Notes: a model not told the origin generated them from the letters alone. Numbered from the stretch's first letter, positions 1 through 10,072 are shown. The stretch is DNA of 21,133 nt from Silene noctiflora (GCA_009801015.1 VHZZ01033155.1:1-21133); one strand, 5' to 3'. Made by a program: numbers and translations.

Positions 1-17
1 TTTTTTTTTTTCTTTTT
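1..17. repeat. Poly-T run at window edge
   Basis: Sixteen of the first seventeen bases are T, with a single C interrupting the run. It is a homopolymer tract of the kind common in plant organelle spacers. It sits exactly at the window edge, so it may equally be an assembly or window boundary effect. No stem precedes it inside the window, so there is no basis for calling it a terminator. Confidence 0.6.
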
Positions 18-131
18 GAAATACTAAAATAGCTAATTTGGAAATTAGAAATGTCTTTGAGCATGACGAGCAAGAAGCTGCCGTCAACACGCCCGCTCAT
101 ATCTAACTCTAGCATCCTTCCCGCTTCGGAA

Positions 132-524
132 CTAGACCCCTTCGATACCGGACGGTTGAACCTTCTTTGCAAAGTCTTTTTTTACAAGCACCCGGTAACA
201 CGAAGCGTGATCTAATTGCGGGTACCGGTACCTTATTGAAGCCACTGAATGAGCCGCTGTCCGTAATTGGTTTGAAAACACTGCCCGCGAGACTGACTTC
301 GTAGCATATCTATCCTCAAGCCGCGCTAACTGACGAAAGAGTTTTAAAAATTCATTGAAAATTGCACTTTTTTTCATTTCTTGAATTGGATGCGGAAAAA
401 GGAGAGTTTTCCAGGGGATTTGAATACAAAACCTTGTGTTCTCGCACAACAAAGGTAGCATATAGAAAGAAAGGCTGTTTTTCAACAAGCCCGAACAATT
501 ATATCTAGTAAAGTAGTGAGTCAT
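132..524 (-). CDS. Hypothetical 130-codon reading frame, no recognised family
   Basis: This is the longest ATG-started frame in the window. It begins with ATG at 524-522, directly after an in-frame TAA (527-525), so there is no upstream extension, and it ends at TAG 134-132. The product would be 130 residues. Residues 15-30 are moderately hydrophobic, with leucine, phenylalanine and tyrosine around a Met-Leu-Pro-Leu-Leu stretch. The second half, from about residue 50, is basic and Arg/Lys/Ala-rich and could form helices (Lys-Leu-Phe-Arg-Gln-Leu-Ala-Arg-Leu). I recognise no family, catalytic motif or plant mitochondrial gene. By a simple stop-frequency estimate about one frame of this length is expected by chance in a window of this size and composition. 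There is no adjacent gene, promoter or repeat that would support expression. A chance frame is the most likely explanation. A lineage-specific mitochondrial ORF is the alternative. Confidence 0.12.
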   Translation of the reverse strand: MTHYFTRYNCSGLLKNSLSFYMLPLLCENTRFCIQIPWKTLLFPHPIQEMKKSAIFNEFLKLFRQLARLEDRYATKSVSRAVFSNQLRTAAHSVASIRYRYPQLDHASCYRVLVKKDFAKKVQPSGIEGV

Positions 525-2650
525 TTAACTCCATTAAAATTATAAAGCACTCTTGCGTCGTCGACTAGCGCATTAAGTAGAGCGAACTTAGGGCGGGTTG
601 GTGAAACTACTAGACTACTTATCTAGATAGTCTCTTGAAGTACTCGTATAAAATAGTACCCCCTTTGTAACTGATTCGAAAGCTCCTTTTGTATTCTAGT
701 TTACGTGGGAAGGCTACTTCTCTTTCTACTCAAGCTGTAACCCACGAGCTTGACTTACGAACTACCTCTCTTTGGGCAAGGTTTCTTCTCTTTGTCGATC
801 CGTGCATCGCAGACGGTATCTCCGTCTGTCTTTTGTCTTCTGAGTTGCTCTACCAACCATCTATTTCACAACAACAAACAATAGCAACCAATAGACAGTC
901 AGTTCCCAATAGCAATGTGCAGTATTCCCGCCTGCTGGGGATTTGCTAGAATGATTTAGAGTCAGGCCGGTAGGTGACGAAGTCAAAAACGAATAAAGAG
1001 ATTGAGATAATGGTACCAGATGTGGCAATTGCTTATTCAGTTGAAAAAAGCTTTAGCTGATCCTGGATTTTGCTCCTTTTGTTTTAATTCATAAAAGTAT
1101 GAATCAATAAACCAAAGGGTATGCGTTTGGGTTTTCTTTTGGTTGGGCGCCAATGAGTTGGGCTCAAGCGAGAATGTACAGGGAAAGAAACGCTCTTGTA
1201 AGAAGTGTATGCACGGAGGCCGCGCGAAAGGATGATGCAAGTTGGCTGTTGCGAGTGGGGTTTAGAGTCTGATGTCAGCTCTCATGTCCGAAAAAGGGTA
1301 AAGAACCTTCTAGCGCTAGCGGATGATTACCATCGAGCCGCGCTCTTTGCTTCAAAGAAAATGCTCTTCGAAGAAGGGTCTAGTGTCAAAGTTATGTCCT
1401 CGAAGAGGTGACTGGGGTAAGTAAATGGCTTAGTTCGGTCCCCCCGGTGTGCTCGTAAGCGCGTAAGGAAAAAGAGAATGCATTTTCTTCATTTGGATTC
1501 CCTTAAATTCGCCAGTCAGGTTAACTTTTTAAGTTAGGATCGCAACAACTCCCCTGGCTCAGAAGATAGTAAGGTCTTTGTCTTGGAGCGTGTCTCCTAA
1601 AATAAGGAGGAAATATTGATGTACGTATCAAATCAAAGAGCTCCTCTAGGGGCTTCTGACCCAGTTAAAAAAGTAGATTGCTTCTCTTACTATATTTATC
1701 TAATAGACATTAGACTAAGACAATAGCATCCTAAAGTGTTTGCCTGAACGAATAAAGAGAGTTGCGGAGCGACATGGAATTCATAAAACAGAGCAAGGTG
1801 TTAACGGGAGAAGTAATCTTTTTTAATTATTTTTTAATGAGTCGAATAGAAGCGAGAAAATAGAGCACAAAAAACGGAATACCTGTATCGCGTATTTAAA
1901 ATCATAATAGGATGCAAAAGGGAATCCATTTTTTAGTTTCTGGTGCTCTGGGGCCCACTGTTCATCTCATAAGGCACCTCTTATGGAAAGGGTAAGTCGC
2001 GGAATCTATTATATAAGTTGCTTTTGGTACATTACTCTCTCTAGCTTACTTACGCTTGTATTCCTTAACAATTCATATGGTAAGAGAGGTGATCTCATTT
2101 TAACAAAAATATAATTTTGAAGTTTTTTTACTCGCCAGCAACCGGCTCTTTAGCTCTACTACGCACTATGGAACTCAGCCTCCCTAATTACTTATTATGG
2201 GACTCACTTGGGCTTGTTTCCGGTATTATGTTTGTTCACCAATTTGGAATAAGCATATCTAAGGTGTTCAAAAGGCATATTAAATAAGGGGGCTTCTTCT
2301 GACCTGGAGTAGCCTATGGAGCCTGCCGCCCCACTACTTAATGTAGAACAAGTTAAAGTGAGTCCTTTGTAATGTGCATGAGGAACTGACTGATTAATCC
2401 GCATAAACTGACCTACTATACTTGTTTATGGAACTGGAACTTTATATGCATCTGATTGATGTTTACATTACCTATGCTGTTTATGTGAGTGGAACCGTCT
2501 TCTACTATAAGAAGGGCGCATGTCTCGTATCGGAATAATACATTAGATCCTCTTTTTAATTAAAGAATAGTATAATACCCAAACTGTCAAATAAGGACTC
2601 TCTTCTCAGGATGATGCCCCACATGCATATACTCTTCTATTGTTTATGTA
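525..2650. other. Gene-free spacer
   Basis: No coding region, tRNA or rRNA is recognisable here. It is mostly A+T-rich with short purine runs. The exception is a patch at about 1,195-1,460 with higher G+C, containing a 10-bp palindrome (ctagcgctag, 1310-1319) and few stops in one plus-strand frame. That 68-codon frame (1205-1411) would have to start with GTG and is not called. A small perfect 6-bp stem with a 6-base loop is at 1968-1985 (cataag/cttatg). The final 150 bases drop to about 27% G+C. Confidence 0.6.
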
Positions 2651-3268
2651 TTGTATATTATATAAAAAAGAGAACTTGGTCTTTCTGATAAAGCGGATTC
2701 AACAAATATATATGAAGCCACAACAACTGAAAACTTTGATCCTATCATCTCAAAAGAATATTCATCAACAAAACGAAATGTGAGAGAGAATTCAAAAAAG
2801 AATTTATCTTCGCCAGGAACTGCTCCAACTAAAGCTTGTGCTCCGGTAAAGCATATGCTTTCTACTACAACATAGGAGAGTTACTCTTAAAGGTAGTGTG
2901 CCTAATTATCTGTAGTTCGTAATACCCTCGAGCGATGCGGTGATACAGTGGGGGAGTTCGCTATTGACGTAGTTGACGGATGAGATAGTGTTCACAGGTG
3001 AGATAAGAATCGAGCTCCATCGTGCCGTGTGAATCATAATAAAAGGAAAGCTTGGTTAGGAAGTAAGCTCGGCTACCAAACACATAATACAAGCAGAAAG
3101 AATGTAAACTTCGGTTATCGGCCCGCCGTAAAAGGCCCCATGTACTCCTAAATGAAAAAAAAAAGTCACTTTAGTTAGGACGGAGACTGGAAATTCAGAA
3201 GTAAATAGGAGAAGAAAGCTACTAATTAAGAATAAGAAGGGTAAGCTGATTCTTTGTTATTGAAAAAA

Positions 3269-3285
3269 AAAAAGCTAAGCTTTTT
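3269..3285. repeat. Small perfect inverted repeat with A/T ends
   Basis: The arms aaaaagct (3269-3276) and agcttttt (3278-3285) are exact reverse complements around one central base. A longer A run continues to the left. It looks superficially like a rho-independent terminator. However, a one-base spacer cannot form an ordinary loop, there is no upstream gene, and such terminators are not how plant mitochondria end transcripts. It is best regarded as a sequence palindrome. Confidence 0.5.
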
Positions 3286-4017
3286 GGATCGTAAATTCTC
3301 GAGAGAAGATTTTATTAACTCGCATATCGATATAGGGCAAAATAGGAGCTAGTAAAGTGCACGCTCTGACAGACCTCGCATAAGTAAGTTAGGTAGAGGA
3401 TGCAAATTTTATATAGTAGACCATTAACGGAAGGTATTTGATCAAACCCTAAACCTAGGGATGATAAGAGCTTTTTAGAAACCCTTTAAATAAAGGAAAT
3501 TTCTTTCTTACTTTTATAATAAATTAAAGCGGATGCTATGTGCTGCTTTCTGATTACTAGCTTTCACCGTAAACTACTTACTTCATTTATCTGTTCAATA
3601 CGAGAAAAATTATCTTCAGCTGAGCTCGAGATCCCAGTCTTGCTTAAAACGAAAGTGATTAACTTTACTTTTCCACCAATAAGAGAAGAAGGAAACCAAC
3701 TAAAGTACGAGTAAGGTCTAATACAAAAGGGTCTTGCCTCTGATCAAGGTTTAATGCCTCGATTTTTAAGAGCCGTATTTAAAAAAACAAAGGATAAACC
3801 TTTTATTGCTCGCGTATGGACATATCCTTACTTGCGATGTTAAAAAGTAGCTGGCTTAGCGAGTAGAATTTGGTCATAAATATAGGTAAGATTCCTTTGC
3901 TTTTCGATCTAATGTGGATGGTTGGGCAGAGAGTACGTGGGTCTATCTTGGGGGAGTGCTTCTGCTTTCTCAGTAGGAAGGGAATTATAGGTGATTTGCT
4001 TGTGAACATACGTCCAT

Positions 4018-4083
4018 GAGGATAGCTAGGAATACTCCCTTAGTTAACATATGGGCATGTCCGAGGATAGCTAGCCATATTCC
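4018..4083 (+). repeat. Imperfect direct duplication, 45-bp offset
   Basis: The 12-mer gaggatagctag occurs at 4018-4029 and again at 4063-4074. Extending to 4038 and 4083 gives 18 of 21 identical positions without gaps. Sequence on the 5' side of each copy has diverged. This is consistent with a small, old tandem duplication. Confidence 0.65.
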
Positions 4084-5005
4084 TATGGTTTATGCATAGA
4101 TCTATAAGTATAAACAGTTGGTACAGTTGGTGAGGTATAAGACTATTTCTGTAGTTGATGCGTAGAAAGGAAGCCCCCGGCATACCAACAATGTTAAAAG
4201 GTAGGTCCCGTTAAGCTATGTCGTTTGTTAGCTGGATTGATACAAGTTGACTTTACTAGACCTGGTGAATGGGAGGCAGATTTAGTGTGAAAGGCCTAAC
4301 TCTAATCCAAACCAGCCGTAGGAACGACCCCTTACTTTAGTTGTGCTAGCGAGTAGATGAGTCTCGACGAATGAATATACCTTTTAAAAAAGTTCTAATT
4401 TCTTTTATGGATCACATAGTGCTATAATATAAAAATAGAAGTAGGATTTCCCGAGGGGACTGGCGTAATATCTCAGTCTGCTGTTTTAGGCCTCTCATTG
4501 GGGCATACAAGTGAAATAAAGTAAATTGATGACATCAAAAAAGCAGTGTTTTATGGGTTTTATGGCGGATAGGTAACAGATAAGTGGTTCAATACTTTAT
4601 GCTCTTAAGAATGGAAAACTCCACCTTGCCTTTTCCTACGGGTTTAGGTTAGCTGGTGTCTTTGGTTGGGTCAACAGATAGTTAATGCGTGGGATACGTC
4701 CAACACGGAATTTTTATGTAGGATTGGTCGAACCTTCTTCTGCTTGACCGGAGAATGGACCCTTTATAGATGATATTTGCCATGAAAGGTCTAAGAAAGC
4801 CTCATAATAGGCCATAGCATCCTTTCTCGTATACACTACGAGAGGGAGCTTTGCTGTATCTTTGAACGAAAAGGCCTTCTTAAAAAAGTTTTTTCTTTAT
4901 GGAAAGGCGGCTTATAAGAGAAGATGCAAAGGGGATACCATTCCCCAGTGAGGTGCTTTTTTTACCGCGCTCTAAAGACGTATCGAAACGAAAAAGCATT
5001 TGCGT

Positions 5006-5047
5006 GCATTAGCTTTCGTGCATTAGCTTTCATGCATTAGCAATCTT
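5006..5047 (+). repeat. Three-copy tandem repeat, 14-bp unit
   Basis: Units begin at 5006, 5020 and 5034, each starting gcattagc. The first two differ at one base (gcattagctttcgt and gcattagctttcat). The third keeps the first eight bases and then diverges. A further partial gcatt with cgt ending lies just upstream, at 4996-5005. The period is not a multiple of three and no frame uses it. Replication slippage is the simplest explanation. Confidence 0.85.
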
Positions 5048-6846
5048 GTTTTCTCGTAGGGCCAAGGCGCGAAGCCCCTCAATATTAAGGAGACGTACTA
5101 ACTGAAATAAGCATTCCTGGCGAGCTGAGGAAAGCAGCTGTTGCTGAGTCCCCTGGTAGCGTATAATATACTAAATATGCCCCTTTTGTTTGTAGGATTG
5201 CTGGGTGCTTTTACTAGTAGGGAAGAAAGCCCGGTTTTTAATCGGGAGGTAGGTTGAGAACGCATCTTAGCATGGGACGTATGCAGCACGAAGCACTTTC
5301 TATTAGCTATTGGTAGGGCACTTGACCTTTTTGAGTTTGAGGTAGAAAAAAAAGGATTAACCCTCACATAATAAGGTATTACAGGATAGAATCCTTCTTA
5401 TTATAGGATATAGGAATGGTTGTAAAATAAGGAAACACCTTGTGAGCAAGTTTCGTACGAAAAGTTTTAAAAGGGTTCGAGGAAAACATGTTGGAGGATG
5501 TGTCGGACCATTAGAGAGGTATCAGCTCCAGACCCTTTTCTACCCCCGACTAAAGCTTTGGTAACCAGTTAAGGAAAGCACTTGCCGGCATACTTTAATA
5601 GAACGACTTCCTTCTCGCGCAAACGCCTCCTCCTGAGACCGGACTAAGGCTAGCTAGGAAGTGAGCTGGTCTCTTCGAATGCCCTTCGACCTTTGTAAAT
5701 GAAACTCTCATACCTGGGGAACCTCGTCTGGGGTGGCAAAGTCTGTAAAAAAATTTGTATAAGACCCATTTAACCTTAGAAGAAAAGAGAGCAAGGCCTC
5801 ACCTATCCCTATTTGCAAGCGAATGCTCGCTATCGCATCCTCTCTCTATAGATATATGATGTAACTTCTTTGTCTTATTAAGATATGAGCTGAAGTCTTA
5901 CACTCTTCTTAATCCCACCTAGTCATCCTACCTCTAATCCGTGTGTGTGATAGTGAGAGGCTTTTCGAATCTCTTTTTTAACAAAGATCATCATCAACTC
6001 GGGCTTCTTTCCCAAAACAAACTTATCCTTGAAAGAAAAGAAAGTGATCGCATCTCGGACAAAGCAAGCCAGTGAGATGTGCCTCGACCGCCTCTTTAAC
6101 TTGCTGCTAACCGGCCTGCGGCTGGCTCATGTTCTACCAATCAAGCAGTGCCTGTCCTAATACTTATTAAAAAAAGCTAGGAGCCCTTCTGATATCACCG
6201 TCACTTCACAGGCCTAGTAACAACGGGCTGTTTGCTACTTTTACTGCTCACCTCGTTCTCTCGATTCCATGTTCTCTGGTTCTTCTACTATTTTTTAATT
6301 CCTTTCTTTATGTGTCAAGCTTAGAAAGGTGGGCAAGTTATCTCAGAAGGGGACCCGCGTTGTCTGTTTGTGTCATGGACGTTCATCATTTGATTGCTTC
6401 ATAGTTACTAAGTGTACCTTTTCTATTTGTCTTTGATTTCATGTGCTTCTCTCTTTAGGGTCTTCTTTTCCACCCGTAAGTGTCTATCCGAATGAAAGCA
6501 ACTTTGTCATTACTTTTATGGATACGATACGGAGTAACCAAACTACTATGACATATATTAGAGCGATAATACAAGTAAAGGAGTGCTCTTTAACGAGTTA
6601 AGTCAACCAAACCCGCAGTAGAAAAACACCCAATACCGGATGATGCTAACCACTAGAGACGGGGTGCTACTCTAACGCTGGATATCTAGAAGGCAGTTAC
6701 GGAAAGAGGTCCAGCCGCGGGTATGACAGAAGCAGATAAAGTGTAAGCTATAAGGTAGAAAAGATAGATAAACGTGGACATTCTATTTTCTACAATAGAA
6801 AAGTCTTCTCCATTTACAAGTCCGTCTAGAGTTGTTTTAAGAGAAA
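5048..6846. other. Gene-free spacer
   Basis: No gene, tRNA or rRNA is recognisable. An 89-codon minus-strand frame (5098-5367) needs a GTG start and resembles no known protein. It lies in a slightly G+C-richer patch and is of a length expected by chance. A 7-bp stem with a 6-base loop is at 6781-6800 (ttctatt/aatagaa). The stretch 5,450-6,250 has mixed composition with several CTAG- and GCTAG-containing short words but no repeat unit that I could align. Confidence 0.6.
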
Positions 6847-6847
6847 T

Positions 6848-7142
6848 CTACTGCTCAAGGTAAAGAGGGAAAGCCACAGATGCAGATGATACGCCAGCTA
6901 AAGCTTCCTCAGTGTATACGAAAGTAACAAGGCAATCACTTTCACATGCAGCAGCGGCCAGGTTGAAGGAATGGGCAGCAGCATTCTCACTATCAGGAGC
7001 ACGCCGGTCATCTACTGATTGCCATACTATAACTATAAAAAAACTTTCTAGGATTAACAAGAAAACGAGCACTATCACTCTAAGCAAAAGTAGCCCCATC
7101 AACGGATGCTCAGAAGAAAGCACATGCACGTGTATGTGGTAA
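6848..7142. other. G+C-richer, Ala-rich reading-frame patch adjoining the repeat
   Basis: Frames are open on both strands here (plus 6912-7142, minus 6848-7129), and both would need GTG starts. The plus frame, extended upstream to 6864, reads Ala/Ser/Thr/Asp-rich, with a run of alanines near 6950-6990 caused by gcagcagcgg-type sequence. The words gcagcagc and tcaggagcacg (6994-7004) resemble parts of the decayed repeat just downstream, so this patch may be an older, more degenerate part of it. Open frames on both strands point to base composition, not to a gene. No protein family is recognised. Confidence 0.35.
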
Positions 7143-7200
7143 GGGCCTTACTATAGAAGGTAACCCGGCTAGCTTTACATAAAGAGATGTGGTAGCCACG

Positions 7201-7338
7201 AATACAGATAAATAGAATAGACTAGAAACAGTGACAATAGGCGCTTCCCCCGTTGAAATATATTTGGCAAATACAGATTTCTGGGGTGGTGCAGTTGCAG
7301 ATACATAAGGAGCTTCCCCGTAAACCCCGGAAGTTTTA
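7201..7338 (+). repeat. Decayed tandem repeat, two units of 69 bp
   Basis: Units at 7201-7269 and 7270-7338 align without gaps. Both begin aatacagat (9/9) and share gcttcccc at the same offset (positions 43-50 of each unit). By hand count 32 of the first 50 positions are identical, while the last 19 have diverged. The period equals 23 codons, and in the frame starting at 7201 both units encode Asn-Thr-Asp at the start and Gly-Ala-Ser-Pro at codons 14-17. That frame is closed by stops (TAA or TAG) in both units, so no protein is made now. A further degenerate unit may precede it (7132-7200, with ggctagcttta). A related 23-bp segment lies at 7660-7682. Confidence 0.7.
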
Positions 7339-7659
7339 TTATTATAGTAGAGCTGTAAACATAGATTTTTATCTTAGGAAAGACCAGCCTACTTACTTGC
7401 TTCTTCTCTTACGATATTAATTACGCTTATTTGAGATGGATTTCCTGTAAAGTAAGCTGGACCAAAAGACTAGTAAAAAGTACCTTTTATATAAGATGGA
7501 CAGCTTCTTCTGAGATGGGATTCTTCCTTCATAGTATAAGAAAGTGAGCTACAGAAGAAGATGATAGGTGTTAACACGCCCTGAGCAAGGAAAGCATTTC
7601 ATTAGAGTACTACTGCTCAAGACTAGTAGCGGCTGTTCCTAAGGAAGAATGTAGTTAAG

Positions 7660-7682
7660 GCAGTCACATAAGGCTTTTTCCC
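7660..7682 (+). repeat. Dispersed relative of the 69-bp repeat core
   Basis: This 23-bp segment aligns without gaps to 7297-7319, the core of the second 69-bp unit, at 17 of 23 positions. It includes the uninterrupted acataagg and the closing ccc. The equivalent core of the first unit (7228-7250) also matches 7297-7319 at 17 of 23. The distance from the tandem copies (363 bp) is not a whole number of periods, so it is either an outlying copy or a unit displaced by indels. Confidence 0.45.
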
Positions 7683-8827
7683 ATCTATAATAAAACTTTC
7701 AACTAATGAAGATGTTTCGGCAGGAGTGTGCTATGGAGGCCACTTTAAACTCTTTCTTTTGTTCAAACGTCAGGTTGGTGAGTAGGTCGTTTCTATTTCT
7801 AAGATCTGGCTCGCTTCGAATGCTATACTCGCTCGGGGATTTTGACATGAAAAGGTATTACAAAGCAGAAACATTACACACTTTACTCTCATAAAAGCAA
7901 GGATGCTTTCTTTCGAACTCTTGGAACTGGTAGGCAGCAGTATCACAAACATAAGCGTGGTTGGTATAGCTCAGAGCAATAGGTCCTTTATTATAAGCTC
8001 CCACAACTCCCTTTGAGGATGTTTCGTTGGATGTTCCACACAAACCTCTTAAGTTTCCGTCCCAGCTACAGTTCCACGGGGGCATACGCGATCACCCCAG
8101 GAGACTTATCGCGAGAACCCTCTCTACTAAAGCAAGTTTCCTACTCTAACTGCATACTCGCTTCATTCATTGCACTCGTTCTGTATACAACAAGGGAAGT
8201 ATAAACATACACATCATAAGCGGGAACACACCCGTCCTCTAGTACTAGATTGATAAACTGCTTCTATACTATAACATTTCTATGGAAACATCGCTTCTTC
8301 TCAAATGGCGTATAACATCTTCCAGTACACACTATAACAAATAGCTTCCAAAGCTATCGTTAACGGGTAGGTCGGCTAGTAGTGCAATTGGTTTAAAGTA
8401 GACTTTCTAAATAATATTGTAAGAGAAGTACTCCCGCTTTCACACACGTTTCTAAGTGGCTCCTAAGACCCGTTTACTCGCCTTCTACCTAACAAGCGGA
8501 GTTCTGGAGCGAGTGGTGTTTTTTGGAATGAGCAAGCTGTTGGCGCATTAGGCTGTTCAGCAACCCCGGAAAGGTAGCCTTTTCGTGACTTTTTTCACTC
8601 GATCAAAGGTTGAAACTTTGTCTACTTCTTTTGCTACGTCGACAAGGTAACTTACTATCCAGAAGAAAGACCGCCTTCAAACGATTTATCACTAGGAGCT
8701 TCCTGCACTAGCACTAGAACATGAGACCTTACACTTAAGCGCGTTTTTAGAAGAAAAAATCTATTGTTACGAGCTAATTTCACAACCTCCTATAAAGGAG
8801 AAAGAAAAAGTCTTCTAACCCGAGATT

Positions 8828-8846
8828 TTCGATAAAAGTTATCGAA
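8828..8846. repeat. Small perfect hairpin
   Basis: The arms ttcgata (8828-8834) and tatcgaa (8840-8846) are exact reverse complements around a 5-base loop. A third ttcgat occurs at 8851. It has no gene context and no assigned role. Confidence 0.55.
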
Positions 8847-9204
8847 TGTGTTCGATGGATTTCACTGCTGGGTCTTATGACTTCCTAGAAATCTAAGTGG
8901 TAATGTTGATAGCTGGTTTGAGCCCATCTTTTAGTTGCAGCCGGATCTCGGGATGAGTAAGCTTTTCAAAAACACGTGCTGGGTTTTTAGACTTTTTTTA
9001 TTAATGAGAATCCAGGGGAATTCGTTCCAATGTGATAAGTGAATTCCTTGAATCCGCTAGAGAAAAGGAGAAGGTTTGGGAGATCTTTTCTTGATTACGG
9101 GGCGTAGCTTGAGACTAAATTTATTGATCCGACTTATCTTATTAGAGGAATATATACTTTCATCTCAAAGAAAACTTTGATACAGAAGGAGGCTCTGACC
9201 TCTC

Positions 9205-9229
9205 GTAAGAAGAAAAAAGTCTTCTTTAC
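9205..9229. repeat. Hairpin with one bulge
   Basis: The left arm gtaagaaga (9205-9213) pairs with the right arm tcttctttac (9220-9229), with one bulged base and a 6-base purine loop. The left arm overlaps cgtaagaag (9204-9212), which is close to the CRTAAGAGA-type promoter core of dicot mitochondria. The match is imperfect and there is no gene downstream, so I do not call a promoter. Confidence 0.5.
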
Positions 9230-9592
9230 CTGTCACTTTAGGGGAGCTGACTCTGTTCTTTCATTCCTTTCTTAGGTGAATTTCTCATTGCTGCCAGTGC
9301 GTATAGAAAGGTTAAACGCCCGATACTCCGGAAAGGGTGAAAAGCTTGCTACTTTGATCTTTCCTATGCGATTAATTTTTTTAAGCATAAGGGTTTAAAA
9401 CTGGCTTGGAAGCGAGAGTCCCTTTAAGAAAACTTTTGAACACCCAATCCCTTTTAGTCGTAGATGTACATCTATATATGTTTTTTCTTTTTCCCTTCCT
9501 ATTCCTTAAGATTCCTATCTAAGTTTCAATCAAAGAAGTGCCAGGATGGCGGGATAGCGATCAAAGTTCCAGCTTTACGTGATGGTGCATAG

Positions 9593-10072
9593 GGAAAGCC
9601 GCCTTCACTCATATTTAATTCTTACACGCGTAACCCAACCCTAACTAGGGGAACTCGAGGGAAACAGGTGATCTACCAGACGATTTATAATAAATTGTTG
9701 ACCCCTTCCTATACTTTTGACTTTGTAGCAAGCTATAAGCCAGGGCAACCACTTTCCCGTTGTGCTTTCCCAATCCGAACCAGGCCAGAAAGAAGAAGGG
9801 AAGGAGGACAAGTTGACGCCACCACGCGGAAAAACCCGGGTCCACTCTATTCCAATGGAAAACTTCAGAGTAAGAGCCTTAACCCCCGCAAAATAGAGAA
9901 GTGTTAGGAACTGGCAGCCGTTCCGCAGAACCCTAATATATGTATTTCTCCAGACACATCAGCTGCTGCTTATCCAGCAACGGATGGGAAAAACTATGAT
10001 ATTCGCTCCAAAGTCAAATCATTTACACTGACCGATGGGGACTTTGCCGAGGTAGTAGAAGGGATTGGCTGA
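9593..10072 (+). other. 158-codon frame interrupted by one TAG; doubtful pseudogene
   Basis: One plus-strand frame is open from just after TAG 9590-9592 to TAG 9905-9907 (104 codons) and then to TGA 10070-10072 (54 codons). There is no ATG near the start; the first usable alternative is GTG at 9668. The first part is basic and Pro/Arg-rich around 9,750-9,850, where local G+C reaches about 58%. The second part is acidic and Ala/Asp/Gly-rich, ending Thr-Asp-Gly-Asp-Phe-Ala-Glu-Val-Val-Glu-Gly-Ile-Gly. No family is recognised. After 10,072, coding-like acidic segments continue in other frames to about 10,290, broken by many stops. This could be a decayed foreign gene, but about three stretches this open are expected by chance in the window. 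The reverse strand is also open at 9645-9845, which favours a compositional cause. Confidence 0.15.

Larger units (their letters stand above)
2651..5005. other. Gene-free A+T-rich spacer
   Basis: No gene is recognisable. Between 2666 and 2872 the plus strand is open for 69 codons with a Ser/Thr/Ala/Pro-rich translation, but it has no start codon near its beginning, and dozens of intervals this long are expected by chance. Poly-A tracts occur near 3150 and 3263-3273. A short perfect inverted repeat is at 3269-3285, and an imperfect 45-bp-offset duplication is at 4018-4083; both are listed separately. Confidence 0.6.
7339..9589. other. Gene-free spacer rich in degenerate short repeats
   Basis: No gene is recognisable. 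Down to about 8,700 the sequence repeatedly revisits the same words. Examples are tgagatgg followed by a pyrimidine-rich tail (7432 and 7511), the 12-mer ctactgctcaag (7610-7621, also at 6848-6859), ctataac or gtataac at 8268, 8310 and 8331, and gagcttcc at 8697. Short frames at 7706-8204 overlap on both strands and are not called. From 8,700 to 9,589 it becomes ordinary spacer with two small hairpins, listed separately. The 3' part includes a pyrimidine run near 9,480-9,500. Confidence 0.5.

Noticed and set aside
1205-1411. 68-codon plus-strand frame
   Set aside because: It starts only with GTG, is of chance length, and lies in a G+C-rich patch that lowers stop frequency. No family is recognised.
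2666-2872. 69-codon Ser/Thr/Ala/Pro-rich open stretch
   Set aside because: There is no start codon near its beginning, and a simple estimate predicts dozens of intervals this long by chance.
3269-3285. Rho-independent terminator
   Set aside because: The one-base spacer cannot form a loop, no gene is upstream, and the texture is not bacterial.
5006-5047. Short CRISPR-like array
   Set aside because: The units are 14 bp, directly abutting, with no spacers and no cas genes. It is a simple tandem repeat.
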